DNA of 51,868 nucleotides from Bacillota bacterium (GTDB taxonomy: Bacteria; Bacillota; UBA4882; UBA10575). Position numbers and translations under genes: made by a program. Position 1 is the first letter of the stretch; each line of letters begins with the position of its first letter. Under the pieces are notes generated by a model. It was not told where the DNA came from and did no database searches. It saw only the letters and a list, made by a program, of their open reading frames with translations. Below, one piece after another: positions 1-7,361 of this stretch. Location of the stretch: assembly GCA_029782135.1 (NCBI GenBank), contig JAKOVI010000125.1, positions 1 to 51,868 on the forward strand, in the 5' to 3' direction.

Positions 1-942
1 GGCGAAGAGACAGCCTTGATCGCGTCGATTGAAGGAAAACGGGGTGAGCCAAGTCCGAAACCGCCATTCCCGGCGACCTCCGGTTTGTGGGGAAAACCGA
101 CGCTGATCAATAACGTAGAAACCTACGCCAATATTCCTGCGATCTTTCAACAGGGAGCGGACTGGTTTGCGCAGATTGGGACAGAAAAGAGCAAGGGGAC
201 GAAAGTATTCGCCCTGGCCGGGAAGGTCCGCAACACCGGGTTGGTGGAAGTCCCAATGGGGACAACCCTCCGGGAGATTATCTTCGACTTGGGCGGGGGT
301 ATCCCGGGCGGGAAGAAGTTTAAAGCCGCGCAAACCGGTGGGCCCTCCGGTGGTTGTCTGACAGAGAAAGACCTTGATTTGCCGATTGATTATGAGTCGC
401 TCAAGGCAGCGGGTTCAATGATGGGTTCCGGCGGACTGATCGTGATGGATGAAGATAACTGCATGGTCGACGTTGCCCGCTTCTTCCTTGAGTTTACGCA
501 GGACGAATCCTGTGGTAAATGTACCCCTTGCCGGATTGGGACCAAACGGATGTTGGAGATTCTGACCAGAATCACGAAAGGGGAGGGGAGAGAGGAGGAT
601 CTTGAACTCCTTGAAGAGTTGGCAAAGAATATTCAGGCGACTGCGCTGTGCGGCTTAGGACAATCCGCGCCCAATCCAGTCCTGAGTACGATCAAGAATT
701 TCCGGGATGAATATATTGCCCATATTCGTGATAAAGAATGTCCGGCCAAAGTTTGTCGCGCCTTAATGAAATATACGATTACAAGCGAGTTATGTAAAGG
801 CTGCGGGTTGTGCGCGCGTAACTGTCCGGAAAAGGCGATCACCGGCGAACCGAAAAAACCCTACACGATCAACCAGTCTCTTTGCATCAAATGCGGGAAC
901 TGTCTCGATAAATGCCCGTTTAATGCGATTGTGTTAAAGTAA
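1..942 (+). CDS. NuoF/HydB-type NADH-binding flavoprotein subunit with C-terminal 2[4Fe-4S] domain (5' partial)
   Basis: The 3' part of a NuoF-family subunit; the frame is open from base 1, so the N-terminal FMN/NAD-binding part lies outside the window. The fragment begins with the family motif GEETAL and continues through a SLBB-like segment to the N3 [4Fe-4S] site (CGKCTPC, then ALCG). It ends with a bacterial ferredoxin domain carrying two clusters ([12 protein letters not shown] and [12 protein letters not shown]). Respiratory NuoF lacks that tail, whereas HydB of electron-bifurcating [FeFe] hydrogenases and NADP-reducing hydrogenase subunits have it. The protein is probably cytoplasmic and passes electrons between NAD(H) and ferredoxin. 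Which complex it belongs to depends on the unseen upstream genes; formate dehydrogenase or NADP-hydrogenase subunits remain alternatives. Confidence 0.9.
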   Translation, partial: GEETALIASIEGKRGEPSPKPPFPATSGLWGKPTLINNVETYANIPAIFQQGADWFAQIGTEKSKGTKVFALAGKVRNTGLVEVPMGTTLREIIFDLGGGIPGGKKFKAAQTGGPSGGCLTEKDLDLPIDYESLKAAGSMMGSGGLIVMDEDNCMVDVARFFLEFTQDESCGKCTPCRIGTKRMLEILTRITKGEGREEDLELLEELAKNIQATALCGLGQSAPNPVLSTIKNFRDEYIAHIRDKECPAKVCRALMKYTITSELCKGCGLCARNCPEKAITGEPKKPYTINQSLCIKCGNCLDKCPFNAIVLK

Positions 943-1093
943 GAATTGATTGGGCTATTGGCCTGTTTTGGGCGGCCGGTTGCGGGCAAAGCTTCTGCTA
1001 TCACCTCTTCGCCTGTCGTGTCATATCATGTACCAGAAGAAACCGTCCTTGACGATTGAGGATAGTCGACAGAACGGAGAGGAGGAAGGGCAG

Positions 1094-1345
1094 ATGGCCC
1101 AAGTACCGATTTCGCATCGACCCAATCTCCTTGACCAGTTGAGTCCCAGAGAACGTGAGATCCTGCCATTGGTGGCTCAAGGAAAGGATAATCGTGAGAT
1201 TGGAAGCATTCTGTTTATTAGCGAAAAGACGGCCAAAAACTATGTAACCAGCATACGTAAGAAGCTAGGCTTGAAAAACCGGACGCAAATCGCACTTTTC
1301 GCACTCAAAGAGGGGATTATCAGTCTCGAAGAGACAAACGAGTAA
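1094..1345 (+). CDS. Stand-alone LuxR/GerE-type helix-turn-helix regulator
   Basis: An 83-residue protein that is little more than a LuxR-type HTH: LSPREREIL opens the domain, followed by NREIG and the recognition-helix region SEKTAKNYV, ending at about residue 75. There is no receiver or ligand-binding domain. This size resembles GerE and other single-domain LuxR regulators of Firmicutes. I chose the ATG at 1094 because GGAGAGGAGGAAGG lies just upstream; the frame is open further 5' to 950 but without a good ribosome binding site. It follows the hydrogenase-type subunit by about 150 bases and is closed by a strong terminator, so it may be cotranscribed with that operon. Its target is unknown. 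Confidence 0.8.
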   Translation: MAQVPISHRPNLLDQLSPREREILPLVAQGKDNREIGSILFISEKTAKNYVTSIRKKLGLKNRTQIALFALKEGIISLEETNE

Positions 1346-1430
1346 TCACCGTATAGTCAAACCTACCATTCCCTCTTTTTTAAAATTTTCTCTTTCTACT
1401 TTAGTTAATATTGTTAGGAGCTAAGTTAAG

Positions 1431-1457
1431 CAGCCCTGGAAGCAGGGCTGTTTTTTT
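1431..1457 (+). terminator. Rho-independent terminator after the LuxR-type gene
   Basis: An 8-bp perfect stem CAGCCCTG/CAGGGCTG with loop GAAG is followed by seven T. It ends the hydrogenase-subunit/LuxR transcription unit. Confidence 0.9.
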
Positions 1458-1594
1458 ATATGGATAATAGGTTCGAAACATATAGCTGGAAATTGCAGTG
1501 CAACGGCGAAAACTCTTAATGATTGTTGAACTAATTCTGGCCAGGTATTTGACTGTTCCTATCATTTCCTAAAGGAAGTGGAGGGTTGATCAAG

Positions 1595-1675
1595 AAAGTA
1601 TTAAGCACCGAAGTGGTTGCGGTAATCAATCCGGTTCAAGGATAAGGAGGGCGAGAAAGCGGACAACCACCGGTT
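1595..1675 (+). other. Candidate structured 5' leader of the CAP-domain gene
   Basis: In the roughly 290 bases between the terminator at 1457 and the CAP gene, two arms can pair: ACCG-AA-GTGGTTG with CAACCAC-CGGT, which is 11 base pairs with a two-base bulge enclosing about 40 bases. I could not match it to c-di-GMP, c-di-AMP, cobalamin, THF or other riboswitch consensus sequences that I know. The same stretch also contains a short open frame (LIKKVLSTEVVAVINPVQG), so a leader peptide is an alternative. A cis-acting role is inference. Confidence 0.3.
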
Positions 1676-1743
1676 CTGTTAATTAAATAAGCAACCGTGG
1701 CAGCACCTATACGAAGAGGGCAGTTTTGAAGGGAGAAGATTCG

Positions 1744-2490
1744 ATGCGCGCCCGATTCGTTGGTAGTTTATTTTTGGCTCTGATCCTGATCGTTACGGTA
1801 CTACTTCCCGCAACAGCAGCCACTGTTTATGTCTATTATGGTGGTTCCGGTTCTTACTATACCCCGCCGGCCAGCGGTTCGAGCTCCGGAAGCGGAAGTA
1901 GTTATCAAAGCAATTGGAGCTACTCAACGAAGTACCAATCGAACTACTCCACGCAGTATTATTATTACACCAGCCAATCCAGCAATAACAACAGTTACTA
2001 TGTACCTCCAAAAAATAACCAACCGGCTCCGGCACCAACGGAGCCCAAGACTCCTTCGGTTCCTCAACCTAATCCGCAACCGTCAGATCCTGCTCCCAGT
2101 AAAGGTTTAACCGCGATGGAGCAGAAGATGGTGACTTTGGTAAACCAGGAACGGATCAAGGCTGGTTTACAAGAATTAAAAGTGGACACAACCCTCGTTG
2201 GTCTGGCCAGAAAGAAGAGCCAGGATATGATCGACAAGAACTATTTCGGTCATACCTCGCCGACCTATGGAACGCCATTCGAGATGTTAAAGAAGGCTGG
2301 CGTCAGTTATTACACCGCCGGTGAAAACCTGGCGGGAGCCGGTTCGGTCGAATCGGCCCATGCCAGTCTCATGGCCAGCCCCGGCCATCGGGCCAACATT
2401 CTAAATTCACGATTCAACCACTTTGGAGTTGGAATCGCGGCAGGTGGCCCGTATGGAAATATGTTCACACAATTATTCATCGGGAAATAA
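1744..2490 (+). CDS. Secreted CAP-domain (SCP/PR1, YkwD-like) protein
   Basis: A 248-residue exported protein. Residues 1-26 are a signal peptide (basic start, hydrophobic core, ATAA cleavage region). A Ser/Tyr/Asn-rich low-complexity stretch follows to about residue 90, then a Pro-rich linker to about 120, then a C-terminal CAP domain. CAP signatures are visible: MVTLVNQERIKAGL at the domain start, GHTSP, GENLA and GHRANIL, which carry the His and Glu residues of the CAP cavity. Bacillus YkwD and other spore- or wall-associated proteins share this layout; their biochemical role is poorly defined. The ATG at 1744 follows AAGGGAGA; a TTG in frame at 1726 lacks a ribosome binding site. Terminated at 2544-2577. 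Confidence 0.9.
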   Translation: MRARFVGSLFLALILIVTVLLPATAATVYVYYGGSGSYYTPPASGSSSGSGSSYQSNWSYSTKYQSNYSTQYYYYTSQSSNNNSYYVPPKNNQPAPAPTEPKTPSVPQPNPQPSDPAPSKGLTAMEQKMVTLVNQERIKAGLQELKVDTTLVGLARKKSQDMIDKNYFGHTSPTYGTPFEMLKKAGVSYYTAGENLAGAGSVESAHASLMASPGHRANILNSRFNHFGVGIAAGGPYGNMFTQLFIGK

Positions 2491-2543
2491 AAAAATAAAA
2501 ATACTGCCTTTACGTTTGGGGAGCTGCACCGCTTTTCCCCGGC

Positions 2544-2577
2544 AAAAGAGCCTGCGACAAGCAGGCTCTTTTGTTTT
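2544..2577. terminator. Bidirectional terminator between the CAP-domain gene and lexA
   Basis: A 12-bp perfect stem (AAAAGAGCCTGC/GCAGGCTCTTTT) with loop GACAA is bordered by A and T runs on either side, so it can stop transcription of the CAP gene on the plus strand and of lexA on the minus strand. Confidence 0.9.
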
Positions 2578-2628
2578 CGGGGTATATTCGTTAAAAGCTA
2601 TTTGAACCAACGTTTTAAAGGCTTAACT

Positions 2629-3246
2629 TTAAAACCTCCGGATCAAACCGATTACCTTTCCCAAAATCGAGAGGTTCTTGGTATAAATCGGGTTGTAGCG
2701 AGGGTTCTCCGGCTGCAAACGGTACTGGTCCTTTTCGCGGTAAAAACGCTTCACCGTTGCTTCTTCATTATCCAATAAGGCCACGACGATCTCCCCGTCC
2801 CGGGCGGTAGAGGTTTTATGGACGACGACCAGATCTTGATCGAAGATTCCGGCATTGATCATACTATCGCCTCTTACTTTAAGCATAAACAGATCCTGGT
2901 AGGAAGTGAAGTCTTTGGGGAGAGGATAGTATTCTTCAACATTTTCAACCGCTAAAATCGGTTCCCCGGCAGTCACACGGCCGACCACCGGTACCGGAAT
3001 CACCTCCGGGAACGAAAAATCTATATTATCGGAGGGTTTTAAGACTTCGATCGCCCGTGGTTTCGTCGGGTCCCGGCGGATATAACCAAGTTGTTGGAGT
3101 TTTTCCAAGTGAGCATGCACAGTTGAACTGGAGCTTAAGCCAACCGCTTCCCCAATCTCCCGGACGGATGGGGGATACCCTTTCTTTTGTGTTTCGCGGA
3201 TAATATAATCCAAAATTTCTTGCTGGCGTTGGGTAAGGTCGTCCAT
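2629..3246 (-). CDS. lexA: SOS repressor LexA
   Basis: Full-length LexA (205 residues). The N-terminal winged-helix domain (residues 1-65, including [13 protein letters not shown]) binds SOS boxes. The C-terminal S24-type self-cleaving domain has the Ala93-Gly94 scissile bond in VTAGEP, the nucleophile Ser128 in GDSM and the general base Lys166 in VKRF. RecA filaments stimulate autocleavage, which derepresses the SOS regulon. AGGAGGT lies 6 bases before the ATG. The gene faces away from a yneA-like gene; three LexA boxes sit in the shared upstream region, one overlapping its own -35, consistent with autoregulation. Confidence 0.97.
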   Translation of the reverse strand: MDDLTQRQQEILDYIIRETQKKGYPPSVREIGEAVGLSSSSTVHAHLEKLQQLGYIRRDPTKPRAIEVLKPSDNIDFSFPEVIPVPVVGRVTAGEPILAVENVEEYYPLPKDFTSYQDLFMLKVRGDSMINAGIFDQDLVVVHKTSTARDGEIVVALLDNEEATVKRFYREKDQYRLQPENPRYNPIYTKNLSILGKVIGLIRRF

Positions 3247-3325
3247 TCAACTACCTCCTTATTGGAAAAATTATGCATCAAATTGCTTCAGCTCACATAT
3301 AATTGACCTGTAAAATACTGCTTAA

Positions 3326-3354
3326 AGTATATCATAAAAGAAAAAAGAATGCAA
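3326..3354 (-). promoter_or_regulatory. lexA promoter
   Basis: On the minus strand, -35 TTGCAT (3349-3354) and -10 TATACT (3326-3331) are separated by exactly 17 bases. The -35 overlaps the LexA box at 3352-3365. Confidence 0.75.
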
Positions 3355-3365
3355 ACAATTGTTCG
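3352..3365. promoter_or_regulatory. LexA box 1 (lexA side)
   Basis: CAAACAATTGTTCG, or CGAACAATTGTTTG on the minus strand, fits the Gram-positive SOS-box pattern CGAAC-N4-GTTYG. It overlaps the lexA -35 element, so LexA bound here would block its own transcription. Confidence 0.8.
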
Positions 3366-3373
3366 GTTAGATC

Positions 3374-3402
3374 TTGACACAAACAGGTGTTCGTGTTAAG
3401 AT
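3374..3402 (+). promoter_or_regulatory. Promoter of the yneA-like gene
   Basis: Consensus -35 TTGACA (3374-3379), 17-base spacer, -10 TAAGAT (3397-3402). The spacer is largely filled by LexA box 2. Confidence 0.8.
3380..3393. promoter_or_regulatory. LexA box 2 (between -35 and -10 of the yneA-like gene)
   Basis: CAAACAGGTGTTCG resembles CGAAC-N4-GTTCG with one altered base. It lies exactly in the promoter spacer, where repressor binding would exclude RNA polymerase. Confidence 0.75.
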
Positions 3403-3411
3403 AAAGAAAAA

Positions 3412-3425
3412 CGAACAGGTGTTTG
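3412..3425. promoter_or_regulatory. LexA box 3 (at the transcription start of the yneA-like gene)
   Basis: CGAACAGGTGTTTG matches CGAAC-RNRY-GTTYG perfectly. It sits about 10 bases after the -10, so this promoter is doubly repressed. Its presence argues against translation starting at the in-frame TTG at 3423. Confidence 0.85.
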
Positions 3426-3452
3426 GAAGCGGAGAGGGTAGAGGTGAAGAGC

Positions 3453-3779
3453 ATGGTAGGCGATCTGGGACAAGCCAGAGCAATCCAATTGAAGAGAAAA
3501 TGGCGTTGGAATCCGCGGCGCGGTCTGGCTAATCTGACGATCTTCATGTTAATGGTCGTTTTCTTTTTGATGGTGATGTACTTTACGGCCGGGAAAAGCC
3601 AAGGCCAGTCCGATTACCAGCGGGAAGTTTTCGTCGAAAAAGGGGATACGTTGTGGGAGATTGCTTTAGAATATTATCCAAAGGTCGATCCCAGAATCAC
3701 AATCGCGGAGATTAAAAGAATTAACAACCTGGAAGTTTCCATGATCTATCCCGGCCAAAGACTAAGGTTGCCGGATTAA
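3453..3779 (+). CDS. yneA: YneA-like SOS cell-division suppressor (membrane anchor plus LysM)
   Basis: A 108-residue protein. A basic N-terminus is followed by one membrane segment (about residues 27-45, LTIFMLMVVFFLMVMYF) and an extracellular LysM domain (about 57-107) with the hallmark KGDTLWEIA and YPGQRLRLP. The arrangement, size and position divergent from lexA match Bacillus YneA, which delays septation during DNA damage; the sequence itself only shows membrane anchor plus LysM. The promoter carries two SOS boxes. I took ATG 3453 because AGAGGTG lies 6 bases upstream; TTG 3423 lies inside a LexA box, and GTG 3444 is possible. Function is inferred from context and architecture. Confidence 0.8.
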   Translation: MVGDLGQARAIQLKRKWRWNPRRGLANLTIFMLMVVFFLMVMYFTAGKSQGQSDYQREVFVEKGDTLWEIALEYYPKVDPRITIAEIKRINNLEVSMIYPGQRLRLPD

Positions 3780-3898
3780 CTAAAAGAGAGGTCCTGAGTC
3801 CGGGTGCGGATTTTTATTAAGATAATATAAAGCGTCTCACAGGTTGTACCCATGAGATGCGAAATCAACAAGCGTAATAGTGTGTTTGGAAAGTCGGT

Positions 3899-4012
3899 TT
3901 ATAAAAAAGGAAGCCAATCCGGTAATTCTTCTTCGATCGCTCCAGCTACTTCAGAATCAGAAACTTTATTAAAGATGAGAATGTGTACCACATTTCGAGG
4001 AAAATATTTCAA
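3899..4012 (-). CDS. Small ORF or gene remnant, 37 residues, unknown
   Basis: A minus-strand frame from TTG 4012 to TAA at 3899 encodes 37 residues whose composition looks coding: it begins MKYFPRNVVHILIFNK and ends in an acidic helix-like stretch and PDWLPFL. A stop codon lies two codons upstream of the TTG, and the ribosome binding site is weak. It may be a real microprotein or the C-terminal remains of a decayed gene. I do not recognise the family. Confidence 0.3.
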   Translation of the reverse strand: MKYFPRNVVHILIFNKVSDSEVAGAIEEELPDWLPFL

Positions 4013-4095
4013 TACAGCTTAAAACCTAAAAACAACCAAGAAAATACGTCCTATAATATATATTATGTAAAGTAGACAAGAAAGCAGGTGAAATT

Positions 4096-4356
4096 ATGAC
4101 AGCAGAGGCCGGGTACAACGAGCGTAAAGGCAATTGTGGGTCCGGGACGGCTAAACTCAATAAGCTCAACGGGATCAATGAAGAGGAAATTGAGTTGGAG
4201 GCTGCTGAGCAATTATGGAAGCGGGAAATAAAGTCGTTGGAAGAGAAGTTACGGAATTTCCGGCAGGGCTTTATTCAGTTTTACGGTTACACCCCGGAAT
4301 TTTTCTCTGATTTACTGTACGTGAAGAAGTTAAAAATTAAACCAACTCAATTATAA
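4096..4356 (+). CDS. Small acidic/basic helical protein, unknown function
   Basis: Encodes 86 residues with no recognisable domain. Residues 30-60 (EEEIELEAAEQLWKREIKSLEEKL) look like an amphipathic or coiled-coil helix, and the C-terminus is aromatic (FIQFYGYTPEFF) then basic. There is no signal peptide or membrane segment. The ATG has an AGGTG-containing ribosome binding site 6 bases upstream, and a TATAAT at 4052-4057 could serve as its -10. It lies alone between the lexA/yneA locus and the phosphofructokinase gene. I do not know its role; coding status rests on the start signals and composition. Confidence 0.55.
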   Translation: MTAEAGYNERKGNCGSGTAKLNKLNGINEEEIELEAAEQLWKREIKSLEEKLRNFRQGFIQFYGYTPEFFSDLLYVKKLKIKPTQL

Positions 4357-4459
4357 CGAACTTTTTTAAAGGATTTTTTATCCGAATGAATGTTCGTTTA
4401 AAAGGTTTAAGCACTCCTCCCCTCCCCTTCTTTGTTATTAAGCAAAAACATAAAATTAG

Positions 4460-4508
4460 CCCCGGCGCCGGGAAAGTAAATTCTTCACGGGCACCGGGGT
4501 TTGTTTTT
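4460..4508. terminator. Terminator between the 86-residue ORF and the phosphofructokinase gene
   Basis: Arms CCCCGGCGCC and GCACCGGGG enclose about 20 bases. On the minus strand the mismatch becomes a G-U pair, giving a 9-10 bp stem followed by a T-rich run, so it best serves the minus-strand phosphofructokinase gene. T's on the plus side (4500-4508) suggest it can act both ways. Confidence 0.7.
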
Positions 4509-4597
4509 AAGGGTAGTAACATATTAAATTTTTCTATGGGTTCTTAAAACTAATTTAAAAAAGTAGCTTGTCCGCTGTTTAAAAAAGAGAAAGGAAA

Positions 4598-5875
4598 TTA
4601 TTTACTTGCTACACTTACCGGTTCACGGTCAAGGCTGGTTGCCAAGACTTTTTTCAATTTCGCAAAACGCGGCAGGCTGTTTTCCAGCGGCGGAGCCGAG
4701 GCACCCTGGATCAACGGTAAGGCGTAGTCGATAAACTCTTTCTTCAGGCCGTTACCGGCTTCATTAATCCATTCGCGCGGAATCTTCTTCTCCTTATTGG
4801 CAACCTCTTCGAGTTTGACCAGTTTGGTTTTGCATTTATATACCGGTCCGGCTTCACGCTCGAAGGCGACCATGTAATCGGTCTTTCCTTCCACAGCATA
4901 ACGGACGGCCATCTGTCCGGCCATCGCGGCTTCATTGACATCGGTCTGGGAGCCCAGGTGCGCCGCACATCTTTGGAGGAGACTGAACTCAATGCCACGG
5001 ATTTTGGCGTTGGTTTTTTCGCGCAGGATATTGACCAGGGTCGGTGCCAAGCCGCCTAATTGTACATGGCCAAAGGAATCCCGGTAAGCCAATTCCTGGC
5101 CATACTCGGAGATATATTTTCCATCCTTATCTCTGATCCCTTCGGAAACCGCAATAATCACATTGTTTTGACGGCGGTAGACCTCATTTACATCGTTGAA
5201 AAAGCGGTCCAGGTCGAAGGGGATTTCCGGGAGGTAGATTAAATCCGGACCATAGCCGGCATTTGCGGCCAGCGCGGCGGAAGCAGTCAGCCAACCGGCG
5301 TTCCGGCCCATGATTTCCAGGATTGTGATCATTCCTTGGTCATAAACCCTGGCATCATGATAAACTTCCATAATCGAGGTCGCGATATACCTGGCAGCGC
5401 TCCCGTAACCCGGACAATGGTCCGTTCCCCATAGATCGTTGTCAATGGTTTTCGGTACACCCAGGACGCGGCACTCGTAACCCACCTTTTGAAAATATTT
5501 ACTTACTTTGTTACAAGTATCCATGGAATCATTTCCGCCATTGTACAAGAAATAGCGGATATTATATTTCTGAAAGACTTCGAGAATCCTTTTGTAATCG
5601 GTCTCGTCTTCTTCCATGTTTTTCAGTTTATAGCGGACGGAACCGAGCGCCGAGGAAGGGGTGGTTTTTAGAAGTTCCAGTTCATACGGGTCTTCTTTCC
5701 TAATGTCGTAAAATTTTTCCTCCAGGATGCCCTTAATGCCGTGGGCTGCTCCATAAACCCCCGTGATGGCTTCCTGCTTGAGCGCCTCCTGAAAAACTCC
5801 GGCTGCGCTGGAGTTAATCACTGCTGTTGGTCCCCCGGACTGTCCGAAGATCAACGCACCTTTTAAAACACCCAT
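4598..5875 (-). CDS. pfp: PPi-type 6-phosphofructokinase
   Basis: A 425-residue PfkA-superfamily enzyme converting fructose 6-phosphate to fructose 1,6-bisphosphate in glycolysis. The N-terminal GQSGGPTAVIN loop binds the phosphoryl donor. Residues that set donor choice match the pyrophosphate class: GGNDS (113-117) has Asp where ATP enzymes have Gly104, and PKTIDND (141-147) has Lys where ATP enzymes have Gly124. The catalytic Asp is in TIDND, and MGRNAGW (189-195) contacts the sugar phosphate. Length and motifs resemble clostridial PPi-dependent enzymes, which can also run in reverse. The ATG is preceded by AGGAGGT. It diverges from the class II aldolase gene, the next step of glycolysis. 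Confidence 0.9.
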   Translation of the reverse strand: MGVLKGALIFGQSGGPTAVINSSAAGVFQEALKQEAITGVYGAAHGIKGILEEKFYDIRKEDPYELELLKTTPSSALGSVRYKLKNMEEDETDYKRILEVFQKYNIRYFLYNGGNDSMDTCNKVSKYFQKVGYECRVLGVPKTIDNDLWGTDHCPGYGSAARYIATSIMEVYHDARVYDQGMITILEIMGRNAGWLTASAALAANAGYGPDLIYLPEIPFDLDRFFNDVNEVYRRQNNVIIAVSEGIRDKDGKYISEYGQELAYRDSFGHVQLGGLAPTLVNILREKTNAKIRGIEFSLLQRCAAHLGSQTDVNEAAMAGQMAVRYAVEGKTDYMVAFEREAGPVYKCKTKLVKLEEVANKEKKIPREWINEAGNGLKKEFIDYALPLIQGASAPPLENSLPRFAKLKKVLATSLDREPVSVASK

Positions 5876-6365
5876 CTGTTAATACCTCCTAGTATTATAG
5901 TAATAATATTCGGCTCTATGTTAAATGTCCCCGGTATAATTAACTGTTTAAAATGATTTAAAGAGTCAATTATATCATGCCCGGTTCGCCGGATAGCCGG
6001 ATAACCGTTTCTAGTATAATTCACCATTCTCTCCGGAACCGGGAAACCAAGTGGTTTTGACCAAGGAGTATCCTGTTAGATAAGCGAGCAAAATCATCTT
6101 AAATTACGAAATTACGGATTTTATTATACACCAATCAGTCCCAAAGATAATTAAATTTAACAAAATCCACATAAAAAAGTAACAAAGATGGCAAATAGCC
6201 TCCAATCCATAGTATTTATGCCAACTGGTAGCTAACACGTGGGCGTAAACGGCGGTATACACGTTAGAAATTCCTTGATTTTAAGTACTAATTTGGTAGA
6301 ATTAAGATAATAAATCTAAAACATAATTATTCTATCAACATTATATCTAAAGGAGTTGTTAGATT
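5876..6365. other. 490-base divergent intergenic region, pfp/fba
   Basis: AT-rich and non-coding as far as I can see. It must hold both divergent promoters. A plausible fba promoter lies at 6275-6302. Just upstream, ACACGT occurs twice, 24 bases apart (6235-6264), which could be an operator; nothing else stands out. Confidence 0.5.
6275..6302 (+). promoter_or_regulatory. Probable fba promoter
   Basis: TTGATT (6275-6280), 16-base spacer, TAGAAT (6297-6302), about 60 bases before the start codon of the aldolase gene. Confidence 0.5.
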
Positions 6366-7295
6366 ATGCCATTGGTTACTACGAAAGAAATGTTTAAAAA
6401 GGCTTACGAAGGCGGATATGCAATTGGGGCCTTCAATGTTAACAACATGGAAATTATCCAGGGGATTACCGAAGCAGCCAAAGAAGTTAATGCCCCATTA
6501 ATTTTACAAGTCTCTGCCGGTGCGCGGAGATACGCTAATCATACATATTTAATGAAATTGGTAGAAGCGGCGGAAATCGAAACCAAGCTGCCGATCTGTC
6601 TCCATCTCGACCATGGGGATTCCTTTGAAATCTGCAAAGCCTGTATTGATGGCGGTTTTACCTCCGTCATGATTGACGGTTCACACCTGCCCTTTGAGGA
6701 AAATATTAAACTGACCAAACAGGTTGTCGACTACGCCCATGCGCACGGTGTGGTTGTTGAAGGTGAACTTGGAAGGCTGGCCGGTGTTGAGGATGATGTA
6801 AAAGTCTCTGAAGAAGAGTCTTCCTATACCAAACCTGAAGAGGTGGAAGAGTTCGTCGCCCGGACCGGGGTTGATTCCCTGGCGATCGCCATCGGGACCA
6901 GTCACGGTGCTTATAAGTTCAAAGGTGAACCCAAGTTAAGATTTGATATCCTCGAAGAAGTAGCGAGGAGACTGCCAGGTTTCCCGATTGTTCTGCACGG
7001 GGCTTCCTCGGTCATTCCTGAATTGGTTGAGAAAATTAATAAATATGGTGGTAATATGCCCGGCGCCCGTGGTGTTCCGGAGGAAATGTTAAGGAAAGCC
7101 GCCCGGTCGGCCGTCTGTAAAATTAATATCGATTCCGATCTCCGCCTGGCGATGACCGCTACAATCCGGGAATATCTTGCCCAGCATCCCGACCATTTTG
7201 ATCCGCGGCAGTACCTTAAACCAGCCAGAGAGGCCATTAAAGAACTGGTGAAGCACAAGATTGTCCATGTTCTTGGTTGTGACGGGAAAGCATAA
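6366..7295 (+). CDS. fba: Class II fructose-1,6-bisphosphate aldolase
   Basis: A 309-residue zinc-dependent aldolase that splits fructose 1,6-bisphosphate into glyceraldehyde 3-phosphate and dihydroxyacetone phosphate. The TIM-barrel signatures are clear: GAFNVNN near the start, HLDHGDS with a zinc His and the catalytic Asp, VEGELG, GTSHGAYK with a zinc His, LHGASS and KINIDSDLR with the phosphate-binding and active-site residues. Length is normal for the bacterial class IIB form. AAAGGAG precedes the ATG. It lies divergent to the PPi-type phosphofructokinase, pairing successive glycolytic steps, and ends in its own terminator. Confidence 0.96.
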   Translation: MPLVTTKEMFKKAYEGGYAIGAFNVNNMEIIQGITEAAKEVNAPLILQVSAGARRYANHTYLMKLVEAAEIETKLPICLHLDHGDSFEICKACIDGGFTSVMIDGSHLPFEENIKLTKQVVDYAHAHGVVVEGELGRLAGVEDDVKVSEEESSYTKPEEVEEFVARTGVDSLAIAIGTSHGAYKFKGEPKLRFDILEEVARRLPGFPIVLHGASSVIPELVEKINKYGGNMPGARGVPEEMLRKAARSAVCKINIDSDLRLAMTATIREYLAQHPDHFDPRQYLKPAREAIKELVKHKIVHVLGCDGKA

Positions 7296-7311
7296 TACCA
7301 GGCATAAATCT

Positions 7312-7340
7312 CCCGCCTTACCTTGTAGGGCGGGTTTTTT
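7312..7340 (+). terminator. Terminator after fba
   Basis: CCCGCC/GGCGGG stem with an 11-base loop, followed by six T. Confidence 0.85.
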
Positions 7341-7361
7341 GTCTCAAGGAGAGTGCTTCTA

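Noticed and set aside
1561-1700. c-di-GMP-I/II, c-di-AMP or cobalamin riboswitch before the CAP-domain gene
   Set aside because: I compared the remembered consensus motifs of these classes and could not place their invariant segments.
3423-3452. TTG 3423 as the start of the yneA-like gene
   Set aside because: The codon lies inside LexA box 3 and close to the predicted transcription start, leaving no leader for ribosome binding; ATG 3453 has a good AGGTG.
6235-6264. ACACGT repeated 24 bases apart upstream of fba as an operator
   Set aside because: Only six bases repeat, and no regulator is known for it; too weak to list as a feature on its own.
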